Below, piece by piece: positions 10,741 to 23,690 of a DNA stretch of 64,000 nt. Within the stretch, counting starts at the first letter, position 1; the number at the start of each line of letters is the position of its first letter. Under the pieces are notes generated by a model that saw only the letters and a list, made by a program, of their open reading frames with translations, had not been told where the DNA came from and did not search any database. This stretch comes from Molossus alvarezi. Its lineage: Eukaryota > Chordata > Mammalia > Chiroptera > Molossidae. The DNA lies in assembly GCA_037176705.1 (NCBI GenBank), contig CM073885.1:167762290-167826289 (forward strand). The letters run 5' to 3'. The translations under genes and the position numbers were made by a program.

Positions 10741-12381
10741 GATTATAGAGTAAGAGCTACAGTTAAATATCGAGAAGTGCAGCATTTAGTCTATACTTGC
10801 TCCTCATCTACTCTTACTGTCATTTGATTATGTGATTCATTCATATTTCAGGGAGTCCATTTTGACTTTTTCTTGTCAGTTTCACTGAAGTGTTTGTAAC
10901 CATCTTTACCTATTAATTGTTTATGATTTTTCTGTCCTGATTGCATAATAGATAGGGGCTCAGAGCCCTCCTCTCCCCCTTCTCTGGGAAACGCCTCTGC
11001 CCTCTGTGCTGTTCACTCATTTCATATAGCAGGTGTACAGTATTTCACAAACAAACAAGAGTATTCCGCAGCGCATTCTTTCCCCTGAAATCAGAAGTAG
11101 CACTCTCTGTTACACCCTACAAGGAAGGCTCTGATCACTTTTCTTTACTGTTATTTTCTCCTGATTTTGAGGTACTTGAACCAAGGACACAGACCTTGGG
11201 GAAATATCTGAAGAGCCCTTTGGATGATCACTCATCAGAGCCCGGCTTCTGTTTCTTTAGGGATTAGGTCATTTCGGAGAGTCCGAAAACGAGTTTGTTC
11301 TCGGGTTCTTTGGGAAGGGAGCAGTAGTTTTTCACCGTCTCCATACACTGATTCTGAAAGTAGACGTGTCTAAGTGCCAACATTGTTAATTCGACATTGA
11401 ATGATATGCGGAGAATACAGACACTAGGAAAACTTTACTGCCAAAGTAATATCAGCTCAAAGCAATGTTGTACCCGCCAGTGTTTAACAACCAGCTCTCT
11501 AAGGAACGAAAATAGCCTTGATTTGTAGCATTTGCCAATTCCCTGGGTGCTAGTACTCCCACATGACCGATTTCAAGTGGCCACCTAGACGTCTCTGAAA
11601 CGGAGATGGCGGGAGATGCACCCGCTTGATTTCTGCGAGCTGGCTTCAGTGAGCCAGGGCACCTAGAGTTCTATTGTCTGTCTGCTTCCAGGTGAATGAG
11701 TAGAGCAAGAAGAAGGAAGAGAATCTTCAAATTTTCAATATGAGCAAGAAGGTTTGAGGGTTGGGCCTTTTCCAAACGACTTAGCTTCCTGCTTCTACAC
11801 AATGCATTCATCCTTCTCCATCTTTCAGTTCTGCAGAAATAACTCAGAAATTCAACCAAAGCAATATACCTAGAGCGGTAGACCTCATCGATCATCACTA
11901 AAGGGAAAATAAGCGCCGAGCATCCTGGCAATATCTCTGCAGTGAGGCCTGTGAGCTGTGGGCAGTGTTCTAGGCAACTTCCCTAGCACAGGGTCACACT
12001 CCGTGTTATAGCACGCGCCACCCTGCATTGTGTCCTTGTTTGTGTGCGTGTCTGTCTGCCCCACTAGACTGTGACCGCCTGAGGGCAGGCACTTTTTTTA
12101 TTTTTTTCAATTAACTTTAAAACTTAGCATCATGTTTGGTCAGCAACAGGAACTAGGAGTGGTCTCTGTGCCTCCACAGAGGACAACTCTGAGGGCCCAT
12201 CCCGGCTCCAGGGAGCCCCGTGACCGTCCCAGGCCTCTGTTGTAACTGCATTGCAATGGCATTTTTTCCTCTGCCTAATCCTCTTGCTTTCTTCACTCCT
12301 TAACAAGTGTCGTTCTCGAGAGAATACTACAGCACACCTCCTGGGTACAAATCTCCAGCTCAGAGACAGTATTTAATCTCT
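10741..12381. other. Unassigned intron sequence
   Basis: Base composition is mixed and there are no transposon ends. 12060-12095 ('actagactgtgaccgcctgagggcagg') looks like a short L2/MIR 3' relic. A minus-strand frame at 11671-11931 has no recognisable domain. Confidence 0.3.
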
Positions 12382-12480
12382 ATGGACACAGACAGTAGTG
12401 TGGGGAAGGAAGGAGAAGGGAAGGAGCGGGGAGGAGGGTGTCAGTGGGGGAAAATGGAGGGACATCTGTAATACTTTCAT
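12382..12480 (+). mobile_element. LINE-1 3' stub (heavily 5'-truncated)
   Basis: 'atggacacagacagtag', a G-rich purine tract and 'gggacatctgtaatactttca' match the last 100 bases of the L1 at 36083-37051. Only the 3' UTR end was copied, with no polyadenine tail beyond a TA-rich stretch. Confidence 0.75.
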
Positions 12481-12663
12481 ATATATATATGATTTTGAAT
12501 ATTGCATAACGAAAATTTGGAAATTTGGTACTTTTCTACAACAGTACATGCATTTCAGAGCAACATTAAATAATTGGTATTTATTTATTTTCAAAGAGTA
12601 TTATTTTTCTTGAGGGCTCTATTAAACTAGATTCTTTTAACTCTGCATTAAAATAATCAGACT

Positions 12664-12862
12664 GCCCTGGCTTGGTGGCTCAGTTGATTTGAGCACCATC
12701 TCATTAACCGAAAGGTTGCGGGTTTGATTCCTGGTCGGGCACATACATACTTGGTTGCAGATTCCATCCCCAGTCAGGCACACACGGGCAACCAATCAGT
12801 GTCTCTCTGTCACATCGATGTCTCTCTCTCTTTCTCAACTATCTTTGGGTGAAGATTTAAAG
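12664..12862 (+). mobile_element. Ves SINE, divergent
   Basis: The head GCCCTGGCTTGGTGGCTCAG, B box GGTTTGATTCC, 'ccaatcagtgtctctctgtcacatcgatg' region and TTTGGGTGAAGATT end identify it. It is shorter and more diverged than the other copies and has lost most of its A tail, so it is probably one of the older Ves insertions here. Confidence 0.85.
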
Positions 12863-14810
12863 TAATTCTGACTCAGCTGTGCTCAGTGCAGCAGAGTGTC
12901 AAGAGTACAAGCTCTTTTGAGAAGGAGGTCTGCCCGAGTCAGCAAGTCTCCCAGACAATTCTGTAAAGTTGGTATGGACTGTTGGCCAAGTCGGTTTCTG
13001 TACTTTCACTAAAAATGTAGGTATGAGCCTTTAGTCTTATGTCATCAGGCATATCGAGCTTACCTTTTTATCACCTTCCTTAGTACAACACATGGGATTC
13101 CTTAGTACAAGCACTTCCCACACGTCCTGCATTAGCTCGTGGCCTAAAGAACATGACATCTGTGTCTTAAATGAGAAAGTCATGTCTACGGTACCAGCAA
13201 ATCCCCTGGCTTAGGTGAAGCAGAAACAGTGAGGAAGCCGATCATTGCATGTGCTTAGACTCCGCAGGTCCTCAAGGGCATAGAATACTCTTCAAAACAT
13301 TTCTTTTTTTGTTACATGATTAAATGGAAGCATCTAAATGTCTGATTCTGAGAAATCAGAATGATTAACTTCAGACTCTTCGGTGTGCCCCAGAACAGCC
13401 ACAATGAACACCGGGCTTACGTGCTCTAGTTTCAGAACAAAGCTCCTATCCCATTATCCCAGAAGTCCTCCGATGGATTTACAACGCCCTTCTCACTAAT
13501 AAGGTTCCATTCTGAATTCTAGAAAGTAATTCTTGTAGGTATCAGTTACATGGACAAACCTTGAATAACTTTTCTGAATTGGGGAAAACTGTTTTATGGG
13601 CTATTCTAATCACATTTGTGATCACCATGATTACAAGTCAGAGAAACATATAGCTATAGAACTGCAGGTATTAAAAGCAACACGCACAGTGAGCCAGGGC
13701 TCTCTCTCTCGAAATAGATACATATCATCATTTCGGTTACATTTTTAAATGGCTCCACTGGAAATCAGGAAGTAAAATGTCTATAATAATCAACACACCC
13801 ATTTTCACCTTTTTGGTAAAGGGACAGAAGAGAACATCTGACTTGTTCTGCTTTGTGTTTCTATATTACATCTACTCTCCTAGGGGAGAAACCTGAACTT
13901 ATTTGATCTTGTTCTCTTGTCTCATGAGATTAGCACATTGTTTTGCATTTTATTACTAGTCAACTCTCAGTGAGTCCCATCCCTTCTCTGTTCTAAGGCT
14001 TCAGCACCCAAGTCCAGCCTTACTGAGCCTGAGACTTTTTCAGTTGTTTCAAGGCCTGTAATTAGTGGCCAGGCCTCCCAGAGAAGAGGCCGGTGCTCAC
14101 ATTGCCCCTAACACGGGCAGGCCTGGGGTGCGGAGGCAGGGCTCGAGGATGCAGCAATGTGGTGGTGGCAGCTGGTGGGGGGTTAGCCCCCTCCATAGCC
14201 ACATTTCAGATCTCTGAATGGACTGTCCTGACGTAAATCCCAGACCGCCTTCCTCAGTGCTAACAGATGGCAACTTCATGGCAAGACTTGTTTTATGGCA
14301 CAGCCTTTATGTGCAGTCGGAGCAGCTGACCCTGTGTAAAATGTGACCATAATGACACCATCACATTCCTTACCTCTAAAGAGCAAAACACTCTTTTTTT
14401 TTTTTAACATATGTGTTTTAGTACAATGCATAAAACACCACCTTTTTCTATTAACTGCTTCATTCTAAATGTTGTCGAGGTAACAAAATTACAAATGGGT
14501 TTGTTGAGTACAAGGTAGTCAGCAATTTAGGGAACCAATGTGAGTTCATCAAGATTCCCACGTTGGGCTAGACTTTGAAGACATGTCACAAGATGGAAGG
14601 ATGGCAATAATATCAAGCACAGACGAAAAGAATGGGTATTAAATGGTTATGTCTGGATGAACCTAGGAAAATAGGGGCATTGGAAAAGACAAATAAATAA
14701 GTAAATGGACAAAATGGGCTCAGAACACTATTATTTAATGATTTGAGCTTAGCTACACCTAGAAATACCCCTTACTTTAATTCCTGCCTCATTCCTTATT
14801 GTTAAGAAAT
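12863..14810. other. Unassigned intron sequence
   Basis: I see no transposon or coding signal. 14050-14200 is locally GC-rich with a purine/pyrimidine bias. Short frames such as 14097-14279 (-) look like chance. Confidence 0.3.
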
Positions 14811-14816
14811 TGCATG

Positions 14817-15050
14817 TTTAGGTGGCTCAGTTGGTTGGAGTATCGTCCCATACACCATAGAGATCACCAGTTTGATTTCCTGTCAGGGCACATACCTAGA
14901 TTGCGGGTTCAATCCCCGGCCGGGATGCGTATGGGAGGCAAGCAATCAGTGTTTCTTTCTCACATCTCTCTCTCTCTCTTCCTCTCCCTCCTTTCCTCTC
15001 TCCCTAAAATCAATAAAAACATATCTTCAGGTGAGAATTAAAAAAAAAAT
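14817..15050 (+). mobile_element. Ves SINE, head slightly truncated
   Basis: The element starts close to the A box (TTTAGGTGGCTCAGTTGG), so the usual CCTGGC 5' bases are missing or replaced. The B box is AGTTTGATTTCC, followed by two 'ccgg(cc)gg' pieces, a CT tract and an A-rich tail after GGTGAGAATT. Flanking CATGTTTA and CATGTTCA may be remnants of a target-site duplication. Confidence 0.88.
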
Positions 15051-18000
15051 ACCATGTTCAAACTAAAAAAGGGAGAATAAACATATTAAGAGGAAACAAT
15101 TATAATGATAAAATGATAATAAACATATTAACAAGAAATAAACTATGTAAAACAATGTTAAAAGCATACCTGTTTAAAATTAGTTCAAGATTCCAGACAC
15201 ACATGGTTAACATTTCAGTGCCCGGAAAATCATTGCAGATAGCACCTCCCTCATGACTGTCTAGAATCTTGAACCAATTTCAAGTGTGTTCGGTGGTACA
15301 ACTTTGGTGGTACATGGTAAAGGGAGGAAGACCTTATTTTCTTTCATATTTTCAAGGGGAAAAACAAAAAACACAGAGTCAAAAAATGGAGCCTAATGCA
15401 TTAAAAGCTAATAGTCTGTGAGGCTTTATTTACAGTTTAGTTTCCAGAAAAAAAAAATTGAAGAATGCATCCCAGTTATGACTGTTATTTGGTATTTTGT
15501 TTATTTTCAGAGAAAGGTTTTATACTGGTGTTGATGGAACACATTTGATTTATATCAACTAAAACGATAGAGAAAAGAGAACAAATATGTGAATTAGCCA
15601 AAAGAACTTGAAATGTTTTGCCTGGGGGGCGGGGGAACTTGAGGAGAAAGATGGCTATTTCAAATATTTGAAAGGTTGTGCTATGGGTGATGGCCTCACT
15701 CCATCGGGCAGAAGAACCACCAGGAAGTTGAAGCTACAAGTGGACAGGTCTGCACTCAATGTCAGGGAGGGTTCTAAGAGAGATTGACAGCTACCTAATG
15801 TAGAAACGGACTGCTCTGTGAGCTAGTAAGTGGGTTCAGATGGAAGGTGAAGTCAGTTTTTCAGGTTTATGGTGGAAGGAATTCCTGATTATATGGAGAC
15901 TAAATATGATGACATCACATCTCCATCGTTTCTATGTTGGTTTAGAGGAGACAGTCACTTTGTGTTTGATCAACAACAATAGTATATAGGGTTGTAACAT
16001 TTAAATAGTGCAATTCTTTGGGGGCATTTTTTTTTCATGTATTATAAATAGTGGCAGAATATAAGGGCAAAGCTAAAATGAAATGTCTTTGAGTAGTGTA
16101 GATGGTAACCTATACAAACTACTGATTAGATATCAGCGTCATTGCAACAGATGGCACAGCCTATTGCTAGACCAGGAAGCTTTGCAAGGGCAAGGCTGCC
16201 AGTCCAAAAACTGAAAACAGGTGGCCAAAGTTCCCTGGGGCACCTGGCATCTGTAAGTCATCAGTTACTGTAAAAGCCCTGGTCAGACACAAATTAGCTT
16301 CATTGCTGATGACATTTTTAATAGCCGAAGGACCTCACAGCTTTATTTAATTAGAATTGTAATACTCTATATGCATGTAAGCTGATCACCTTTGACACGT
16401 GTTTGGTTCCCTTCTACTCTGTTGGCTAGGCTGCAGTAAGACATTTTGTTTCTGTAATGCAGATAAACACGTGATGGAAGACAAGATGCACTGTCTACAC
16501 TGCTCCAGTGTTTCTATGTTGCATTTTCTCTGGTTCTTCCATTCATCCGTAACCAGCCCTTAAGGGGAAATCAAACACATCTGTACTTGGTTTCTGTTCA
16601 GTGGAAATTAAATCCCACAAAAACCCAACCGTGGTTTGAACTGAAAATGCTCATTTTAAAAGTATGTTAGTAGCCTTTCTGACATTTTATTCCACTGCCC
16701 TCCTGCCCCTCCCCGGTGGCTATGGAAGTGAATTGAAGTTTATTCATAGGGGAACTGGTAGACAAGAGATGGATAAAGGCTGAAATTGCTAACATTGTCC
16801 AACATCATTACTTTCCAAGTCTGGTCTTGTACGTCAAAGCTTCTTTGGAAAACGTGGTGGGGAGTGAGAGTTTTGTGTAAAGGCCAGACTACTCAGTTTG
16901 GAGAGAAGTGAGTAGCTTGGAGTCCTTTAAATATGTCATGGGGACATTGCTGTAGATTCATGTATGCCATTGGCCAACATTTCAGTTAATATGGTAAGAT
17001 AATTTTTCTTCTGATTATACTCTGGGTAATTTGTCAGAAATGTGTTTGCCTTGTTGAGACAGTAGTTACTGTACTTATAACAATTGAGACTGGCCATAAA
17101 AAAGGATATGTATAAATATAGGGGCTAACAGCGTCATGATTTAAAATATCCAGTTTTGGAAAAATAAATAGTATGCAAAGTAAGAGGACAATGCACTACA
17201 TGGGATCCAGAGGGCAATTTCCCTGCACGTTTTCTGCATATAGTGGCTAAATTTTTACTACTACTACTACTACTAATAATAATAATAAAGAAGTAGTAGG
17301 TGGAGTGGGTAGAATTCAAATCTCATTCCCAGAGTTGTGCCTCAGCCTACCTCTGCCCACCCCTCTCCCACTCCTGATGAAAGTGTATCTTAAGTGTTGC
17401 ATTTTTCTTACTATCTGAAAGAAGGCAGTTTGCAATATTGGCTTTGGTCAAATCCTTGTTTTTTACTTTATTAATTTATTTAGGTAATGAATGGCTGATT
17501 TATTGTTAGGGACCCACTTTCTGCTCATGACGGTTGTCATTCCTTCTACCTAATCAGAAGTCTGGTTCTTGTTAAAATTTCAGAGCAGTAAGTCACTTGG
17601 CAGATTACAGTGACATTTCCAAGACAGTTCACATGAGGAAAATGCAACCAAGAAATGAGAAATAGACAGTGAATGCCTTTGTGTTATACGTAACCGTAAA
17701 GTGAACTTCAGCCTCCTGTTTCTAGTAAAGGCCCTGTTGGGTTACCTCCCTTAATCCTTCAGATGGCTTAGCAGAGGCTGTGAAGCTCAGGTAGTAACCT
17801 CCTCCACATCTAATGAAGACACTACCTTGACTTACTCTTTTTATTTTGAAGTCAGTTATGGCATTTTTCCATTGGTTACATTGCACAAACATGAAGACAT
17901 GTTTTAGACCCTCTTGACTGTAAGATTCTTAAATCCTCTTGTATGGTTCTCTAGCCCCCAGGGTTACCACCATGGCTCAGGAGGGCATTCCAGGGGAATA

Positions 18001-18421
18001 AGATGCAACCTCCAGGTACCTGCCAGTGAACAAGCTTGTGGTCCCACTGGTGTCCCCCTGAGTAGTGTTGAAGGGGCCAAAAGGAATGTAGACAAAACAA
18101 GTTCCATCATGGAAGTCTTGTTCTGAGCTTCATTCCAACATCACAGAAGGATTTTTCCAAGGTTGGCTTGGACCTGCACAGTATAAAACCACTTGGATGT
18201 GTCAGGATTAAACCATGCAGCTGTTCCCACATCCTTCAAGTTCAGCACTATTCCTTTCTAGTGGCCTTAATAAGATTTTTGAGCTTGCATGATTTTTAAA
18301 AAAAATTAATTAATAGTGTAGTCAATTTAGAATTGTTTTGTAGATTTTAAAGTTGTTAAATTACACATATTAATTGTTCCTTTTTGCATTATGCTGCTTA
18401 CCTCTTATTTCTATTTTTCAA
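15051..18421. other. Long SINE-free intron stretch
   Basis: About 3.4 kb carries no recognised transposon. It includes a 16285-16500 segment with homeobox-like TTTAATTAGAATT, TGATCACCTTTGACACGTG and a second ACACGTG, which could be a conserved non-coding element. (ACT)n/(AAT)n repeats lie at 17257-17288. No supported coding frame was found. Confidence 0.35.
17257..17288. repeat. Compound (ACT)n-(AAT)n microsatellite
   Basis: Six ACT units pass directly into about five AAT units. The short minus-strand frame rich in Ser and Ile here is a product of the repeat. Confidence 0.9.
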
Positions 18422-18433
18422 GAAGCTATTAGT

Positions 18434-18633
18434 GCCTGGCCAGTGTGGCTCAGTGGACTGAGTGTCATGCCTGTTCAATTCCCAGTCACAGCACATGCCT
18501 GGGTTGTGGGTTCGATCCCTAGTGGGGAACGTGCAGGAGGCAGCTGATCTATGTGTCTCTTTCATATCAATGTTTCTATCTCTCCCTTTCTCTCTCTCTA
18601 AAAAAAAAATAAAAACATCTATTTTTTTAAAAG
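18434..18633 (+). mobile_element. Ves SINE
   Basis: This is a TGGCCAGTGTGG-type copy with a small loss between the A and B boxes. A perfect 12-bp target-site duplication (GAAGCTATTAGT) lies at 18422-18433 and 18634-18645. The tail is ATAAAAACATC followed by Ts. Confidence 0.92.
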
Positions 18634-18645
18634 GAAGCTATTAGT

Positions 18646-19744
18646 AGGCTAATAATTACATGATAAATGAGTTGTTTTAAGAGGTGAAAATCATTGGCAA
18701 TAACCAAGTTATAACCTGCATATTCGGAGCCATCACACAAGCACATTTCTGTTATCATAAATACATGGGAGAGTTCTATGGGCTAGCTAATGGCTCAACT
18801 TTGATAATCAAGGTTGCCATGCCCTAAGTCTGAGATAAGCAATAAATAAAAGAACTGAGATGAGAGATGTTTTCTCCGAGGCAAGAGAGGCAAGTTGCAC
18901 AGCCTAGTGAATCCACAAGCAGCCCGCTTAAGGGGCTGAATGGGAAGGGAGATATTGGTGTGCTCGTAATTCTAGGCTGAAGGAAAATGAACAGCCCCTG
19001 GGCAGAAGAAATACATTTGGAATTTTCTACAGTCACCAGTTTATTAGGTAGCTGTGTATCGTCTGAAACTTCTGCTTGGCATGTGCACTTCTCATGCATT
19101 TCGCAGCAAACGTTTATTACACTCCCCTCAACGCAGCATTGTGTCTGATGCGGGAGAAAAGATGGCATTACCTATGATGTAAGTCAGTAGGTCTAATTGT
19201 CGTGACAAAGGCAGACAAAGGTCTTGTGAATGTGAAGTCAAGCAGAGGATCCTGATCTTGAGTTTAAAGAACAGGTCATGCATTTTAAGAAGAGGGAGAG
19301 GCATGAGCTGGGCATAAAGATGGGAAGGTCCAAGGATCGCCTGGGGAGTGGGAGAGCAGTTCGTTTGAACTGCGAGGTTTGAAGGGTGGGCTGGGACATC
19401 ATTTGGAATGTTAAGTATAAAGACCAATAGATCCAGGCTTTATCCTGTCGATGAACCAGAGCCAGTGAAAGTTTTTGATCAGGTGATCTGACTGACTCTG
19501 TCTCAAGATCTATCTGGCAAAAGTGAGCAAGAGAGACTGGGATGAAAAGAGAATGGATACAGGGGAAAGGTTAAGCTATCAGATATGGAAAAGATAGAAT
19601 AACTGAACTGTTGGTGTTAAAGTGAACTAAAAGGAAGCAGCACACTTGATCAGTTGAGGGAATTAATGTCCTGAATTTTATTGTTGAATTGATTAATGTC
19701 TTGTTGGTGGATTTTCTGCACTGGTGAAACAAACTCATTTCAAA
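18646..19744. other. Intron sequence with a probable ancient repeat
   Basis: 19430-19560 ('ggctttatcctgtcgatgaacc...ggtgatctgactgac') resembles a common old mammalian repeat whose class I cannot name. The minus-strand frames of 114 and 99 codons (18824-19168 and 19128-19427) overlap each other and show no domain. Confidence 0.35.
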
Positions 19745-19757
19745 CATCTCTACTCCC

Positions 19758-19969
19758 ACCTGGCCAGTGTTACTCAGTGGTTGAGCATTGATCCATGCAC
19801 CAAGAGGTCACCCATTCAATTCCCGGTCAGGACACATGTCCAGGTTGTGCACCCAATCCCCAGTGGGGGGCAAGCAGGAGGTGGCCAATCAATGTTCTCT
19901 CTCATTGATGTTTCTCTCTCTCTCTCCCCCTCTAAAAGCAATAAAGAAAAACTAATTTAAAAAATAAAG
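19758..19969 (+). mobile_element. Ves SINE
   Basis: This is a TGGCCAGTGTTACTCAG-type copy with B box ATTCAATTCC. A 13-bp target-site duplication with one mismatch (CATCTCTACTCCC against CATCCCTACTCCC) lies at 19745-19757 and 19970-19982. The tail is CAATAAAGAAAAAC. Confidence 0.92.
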
Positions 19970-19982
19970 CATCCCTACTCCC

Positions 19983-21649
19983 TATCGTTGTGAAATGGGT
20001 AGTCGGAATTAAGAAAAATATTGAAAATGGCAGAGAAATTATATTTTTGATAAAGAAAAAATCCGTAAGGTTTTTTAACTTTTCCACAATCAGGGCACTG
20101 CAAGAACTCTGTCGATTCATAGGCAAAAATTTAGCTCAAACTTTGAGTCCTTAATTTTGAACTTTAGCTGCTTCCTAAGAAGCTGTGCCTATGGTTAATT
20201 TCTACATTTTTGTTGCAAATTTGGATGCACCACATTTGTTGCATCTGTTGCAAAATTCGTCACTTGCCATTGGTGCAGATATTTCCGCTGTCTAACAACA
20301 GCCTTCAGTATATGAGAATACACATGACTCTTTCTCTCTAGAGGACACTCAGGCCATTATAATTATTATATTGCCAATACAACAATTACCTCAATAGAAA
20401 GGGATCTGGTAGGCAAAGAAGGATATTGCTCAAGGATAACTTGACCTTTCAAGTTCTCATTAGCAATTTCTAATGTTTACTTAGGGCCTGAAATTAGTAA
20501 GTAGAAATATATGACAAAATTGCCTTGGTGGATCCTGTGGAATCAAAGGACACAGGTTTCAAATTTACCTTTAGAGAAACACCCGTTTTGCTGGTGCAGA
20601 ATAAAGTTGTAATAATGGAATTTTCCTTGGGATGATGAATTACCAGTCTGTGAGGAAGTGGTTAGGGAATGGTAGCCCAGCGTCCAGAACGCCCTGAGAA
20701 CAACCATTAATAAGCACTCTTTGGTTGAGTACCTATCATTATGGAGGCTGAGCTCCCTGGGAGAGAGCCATTCTGCCTCCGTCTGACATGCAGAACAGTC
20801 AGTAAGAAAATGAATAAAAGAGGATAAAGAAAGCTGTCAAACACAAACCGAAGGAGTTTTCATTTGGAATCAAGAAAAAAATAACTAAAATAAGAACATT
20901 TTATTTTTAAGGGAGCTTTATAGGTAAAATGATGGAATACTTATGTGTGTAGTTACTTCCATTAACTGGTAGAAAGTAAGATATGTGACTTTTTATGAAT
21001 AATCTTTTAAATATTAAAATATTTAATATTTGGTAATACTTTATGTAGAATATTTTTAAAATATTTTACTTTTTGTATAGCTAAAAAGGGGGATAGTTTC
21101 CCCTTTGAAGTTCTTTTCGAAAAGTCAGAGCATCATTCACAACATTCAGATTCTGGACCTGTTCCTTTAAGTCGAGTTTCTTATGTCATATTTCCATCAG
21201 GAAGTAGGTGCGTAGCCAATTTCCCATGCAGTTCCACAATCCTTAACAAAATCAACCTACTGCTGGATCTTCATTACACCACAAGATGTAAATTGTTAGT
21301 TACCCAACCAGCCAGTGGTTTCTGTGGCTCCCGGAGGGCTGTCAGCCAGTCTATGGGGCTGAAGAGTTGGCGACAGAGCAACATTAACATGGAAACATGA
21401 AGTCGCTTAAAGGCCATTGTTCACGTGATAGTAGTGGTTGGCCCCTTGGCCCTGAAGAAGAAAGGGAAAAGAAATTTTCTTGGTGCCTGCTGTGTCAGTA
21501 AATGAAGTCAAGAGTTTGTATGTGAGGAGAAAAATTTTCACAAGGAATGTAGGAAAGAAACTAATGAGTATACAATTAGAGGGCTTAATTTCCAAGTCTT
21601 ATGGGCTTCCAGTTAGCTGTAAATGCCATATTAATATCTCTTAGCAACT
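19983..21649. other. Unassigned AT-rich intron sequence
   Basis: No SINE or LINE end was recognised. 21000-21065 is a dyad-rich ATATTT/AAATAT block. Nothing coding is supported. Confidence 0.3.
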
Positions 21650-21756
21650 TGAAAACTCCATGGGGACAGACATTGGGACTGGTTTTGCTCATGATTACAC
21701 CCTGCAGAACCTAATCAGTACTCGGTAGATTTCTGTTAAATGGATGAATGAACAAT
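21650..21756 (+). repeat. L2-like 3' end relic
   Basis: The order 'aactccatggggacagacattggg', 'ttgctcatgattacaccctgcag', 'actcggtag' and 'tgttaaatggatgaatgaa' follows the well-known L2 3' terminus with its short terminal repeats. It is diverged but collinear. Confidence 0.6.
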
Positions 21757-22069
21757 TATCTAAACTTTTATGACTATAATTATGTTTAATAATATAATTA
21801 TGCTTGTTTAAATAATGAGACAATGAAACGTTCCGGTCCTGATTCTTAAAGGCTACTTGTTGAGGGACCTGGACAAGGTTACAATTCTGAGTCTCAGGTT
21901 CTTCATGATTAAAAGGAGTAAGTAGACTAATTCATTATCATTCTTTGTATTTTCATAAAACGTATTGTAAACTGACTGTTTAAAAACTTGAAAAACCCTC
22001 ATCAGCCCACATCCACAGTCCTGTCCTTCTTCACTGTCCACAGGCTGCTGTTTTCACTTTTTTTAACTG

Positions 22070-22579
22070 TTTCTCTTGATATTTATGTACACATAGCTCA
22101 ATAATGCCAATTTTAAAAACTATCTTTTAAGTACAATGGAAGATGATATTTTAACCCTTGAAATTAACCCCAGCTCCCATTACACACCATTTCCCCAGTC
22201 TCTCAATGTTAACATTATTAGGACTATGAAAGGGCTTTTCAGAGCCACGTCATATTTTTACTACTCCCTGTCTCTCTTTGAGTTGGATCTCTTGTTTTAC
22301 AAACTCTTCATCTTACTTTTCCTTGGTTCACAGTCTGGTTCTGATACAGTGTATCCTCCAGTAGTTCCTGGGGGGAAAAAAATGCTTGGGGGTGGGTAGC
22401 TTTTTGAGACTCTGCCGATCTTAAGTGTTTTATGCTCACACGAAATTGGCTGCCTATAGAATTTAAGTTGGAATTCAGTTCCCTCATAATTTTGAAGGTA
22501 TTGTTTTTTTTTTGGCCTTCTAGTTTCCTGTGATGTTGTTGAGAAGTCCTAAGTCATTTTCACCTTTTGGTCAGTGATC

Positions 22580-22634
<55 letters not shown>

Positions 22635-23240
22635 GTTGTCATATGTATAGTGTTGGAAAATGTCAAGGTAATGTGCCCAGAAATGGGTCCATTCACTTCC
22701 ATTGCAGGGCACCGGTGGTTCTATCAATCTGGAAAGTCCTCAGTTCTGGGGCTGTTCCATGGCTGACTTGTTTAATAGTTTTCTCCTCTTGGTTTTATCT
22801 GTTCTGTGTTCTAGAGCTCCTGTCACTGAGATGTGGGGCCTTCTAGAATCATATACCCTCCCTGCTCTTTGAAAAATTGTTCCCCCTTATTTCTTCATCT
22901 TTTTTCTGTTTGGCTCATTTTTTCCTCACTAGTCTCTCGTAAACCTCCTTTTATTCCTAATATCAAACTTCAAATTTCTGAGAGCTCTATTTTCCACCTG
23001 ATTTACAAAATAATATATTTTTTTCTTTTATGGATGAAATGTAATGTTTTATCTTACAGAGATATTAATGATAGTATTCATCTCTTTGCATAATGTCTAT
23101 TCCCTTTACGTTGCTTTTATATGTTCGATTTCATTCTTTTATATTAGAGTCATTTCTCAGATATCTCAAAATCCTCAGCTGTTTTCTCATATTATGGAGA
23201 GGGCTGTCAAAATCCTGGTTGGCATATACTCTAGGTTGAT
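22070..23240 (-). mobile_element. L1/HAL1-like fragment, antisense (part 1)
   Basis: On the + strand 'gttggaattcagttccctcataattttgaaggtattg', 'gttgttgagaagtcct', 'ctagagctcc' and a later 'tctgagagctctattttcc' run in the order of an antisense HAL1/L1 ORF1-type unit, which encodes an RNA-binding coiled-coil protein. Frames are broken. A long CT microsatellite at 22583 lies inside it. A Ves SINE splits it from a short remainder on the right. Confidence 0.5.
22583..22632. repeat. (TC)25 microsatellite
   Basis: Fifty uninterrupted bases of TC dinucleotide lie between LINE-like flanks, so this array is not the CT tract of a SINE. Its purity suggests a polymorphic locus. Confidence 0.97.
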
Positions 23241-23250
23241 CTAGTTGGAC

Positions 23251-23496
23251 CTTTTTTTTTTTTAATCCTCATTCGAGGACATTTTTCTATTTTGTTCAGA
23301 TAGAGTGGGAGGGAGAGAGAGGAAGAGAGAGAGAAACATTGACGTGAAAGGGACACATCGAGTGGCTGCCTCCTGCGTGACCCAGCCAGGGTCGGGGACA
23401 AACTGCAACCGAGGTACGTGCCCTCAGCGGGAACCCAAACGGGGTCTTCCTGGACCGCAGGCCGATGCTCTAACTGCTGAGCCAAACCGGCCAGGG
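23251..23496 (-). mobile_element. Ves SINE, antisense
   Basis: Reverse-complemented, it reads GCCCTGGCCGGTTTGGCTCAG through to GAATGAGGATT and a poly(A), seen as Ts at the left. A near-perfect 16-bp target-site duplication (CTAGTTGGACCTTTTT against CTAGCTGGACCTTTTT) lies at 23241-23256 and 23497-23512, overlapping the T-run. It inserted into the antisense HAL1-like unit. Confidence 0.95.
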
Positions 23497-23512
23497 CTAG
23501 CTGGACCTTTTT

Positions 23513-23579
23513 GTTGATAAATCCTCACATCAGTCTCTGCCAGGCTTCTGTGTCAGGCAGAGTCTAGTACTTGCTACTA
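23513..23579 (-). mobile_element. L1/HAL1-like fragment, antisense (part 2)
   Basis: This short continuation ('aatcctcacatcagtctctgcc...tgtgtcaggcagag') follows the SINE. It is assigned mainly by position and by continuity with the left part. Confidence 0.35.
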
Positions 23580-23690
23580 AACGTGTGGGCCATGAACACC
23601 ACCACTTGGACGTTTGTTAGGTATAGAGCCTCTCTGGCTTTCATCCCAAAGCTACTGACCAGAATCTACTGTTTAGGAAGGTCCCTTGGA
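23580..23690. mobile_element. MER5-like hAT MITE relic
   Basis: 'gtgggccatgaacaccacc', 'gtttgttaggtatagagcctctctgg' and 'ctactgaccagaatctactg' align in order with the MER5A/B core (non-autonomous hAT-Charlie). It is highly diverged. Confidence 0.5.

Noticed and set aside
21000..21065. AT-rich palindromic block as a possible origin or cruciform element
   Set aside because: Alternating ATATTT/AAATAT in an AT-rich intron is expected by chance and has no flanking structure.
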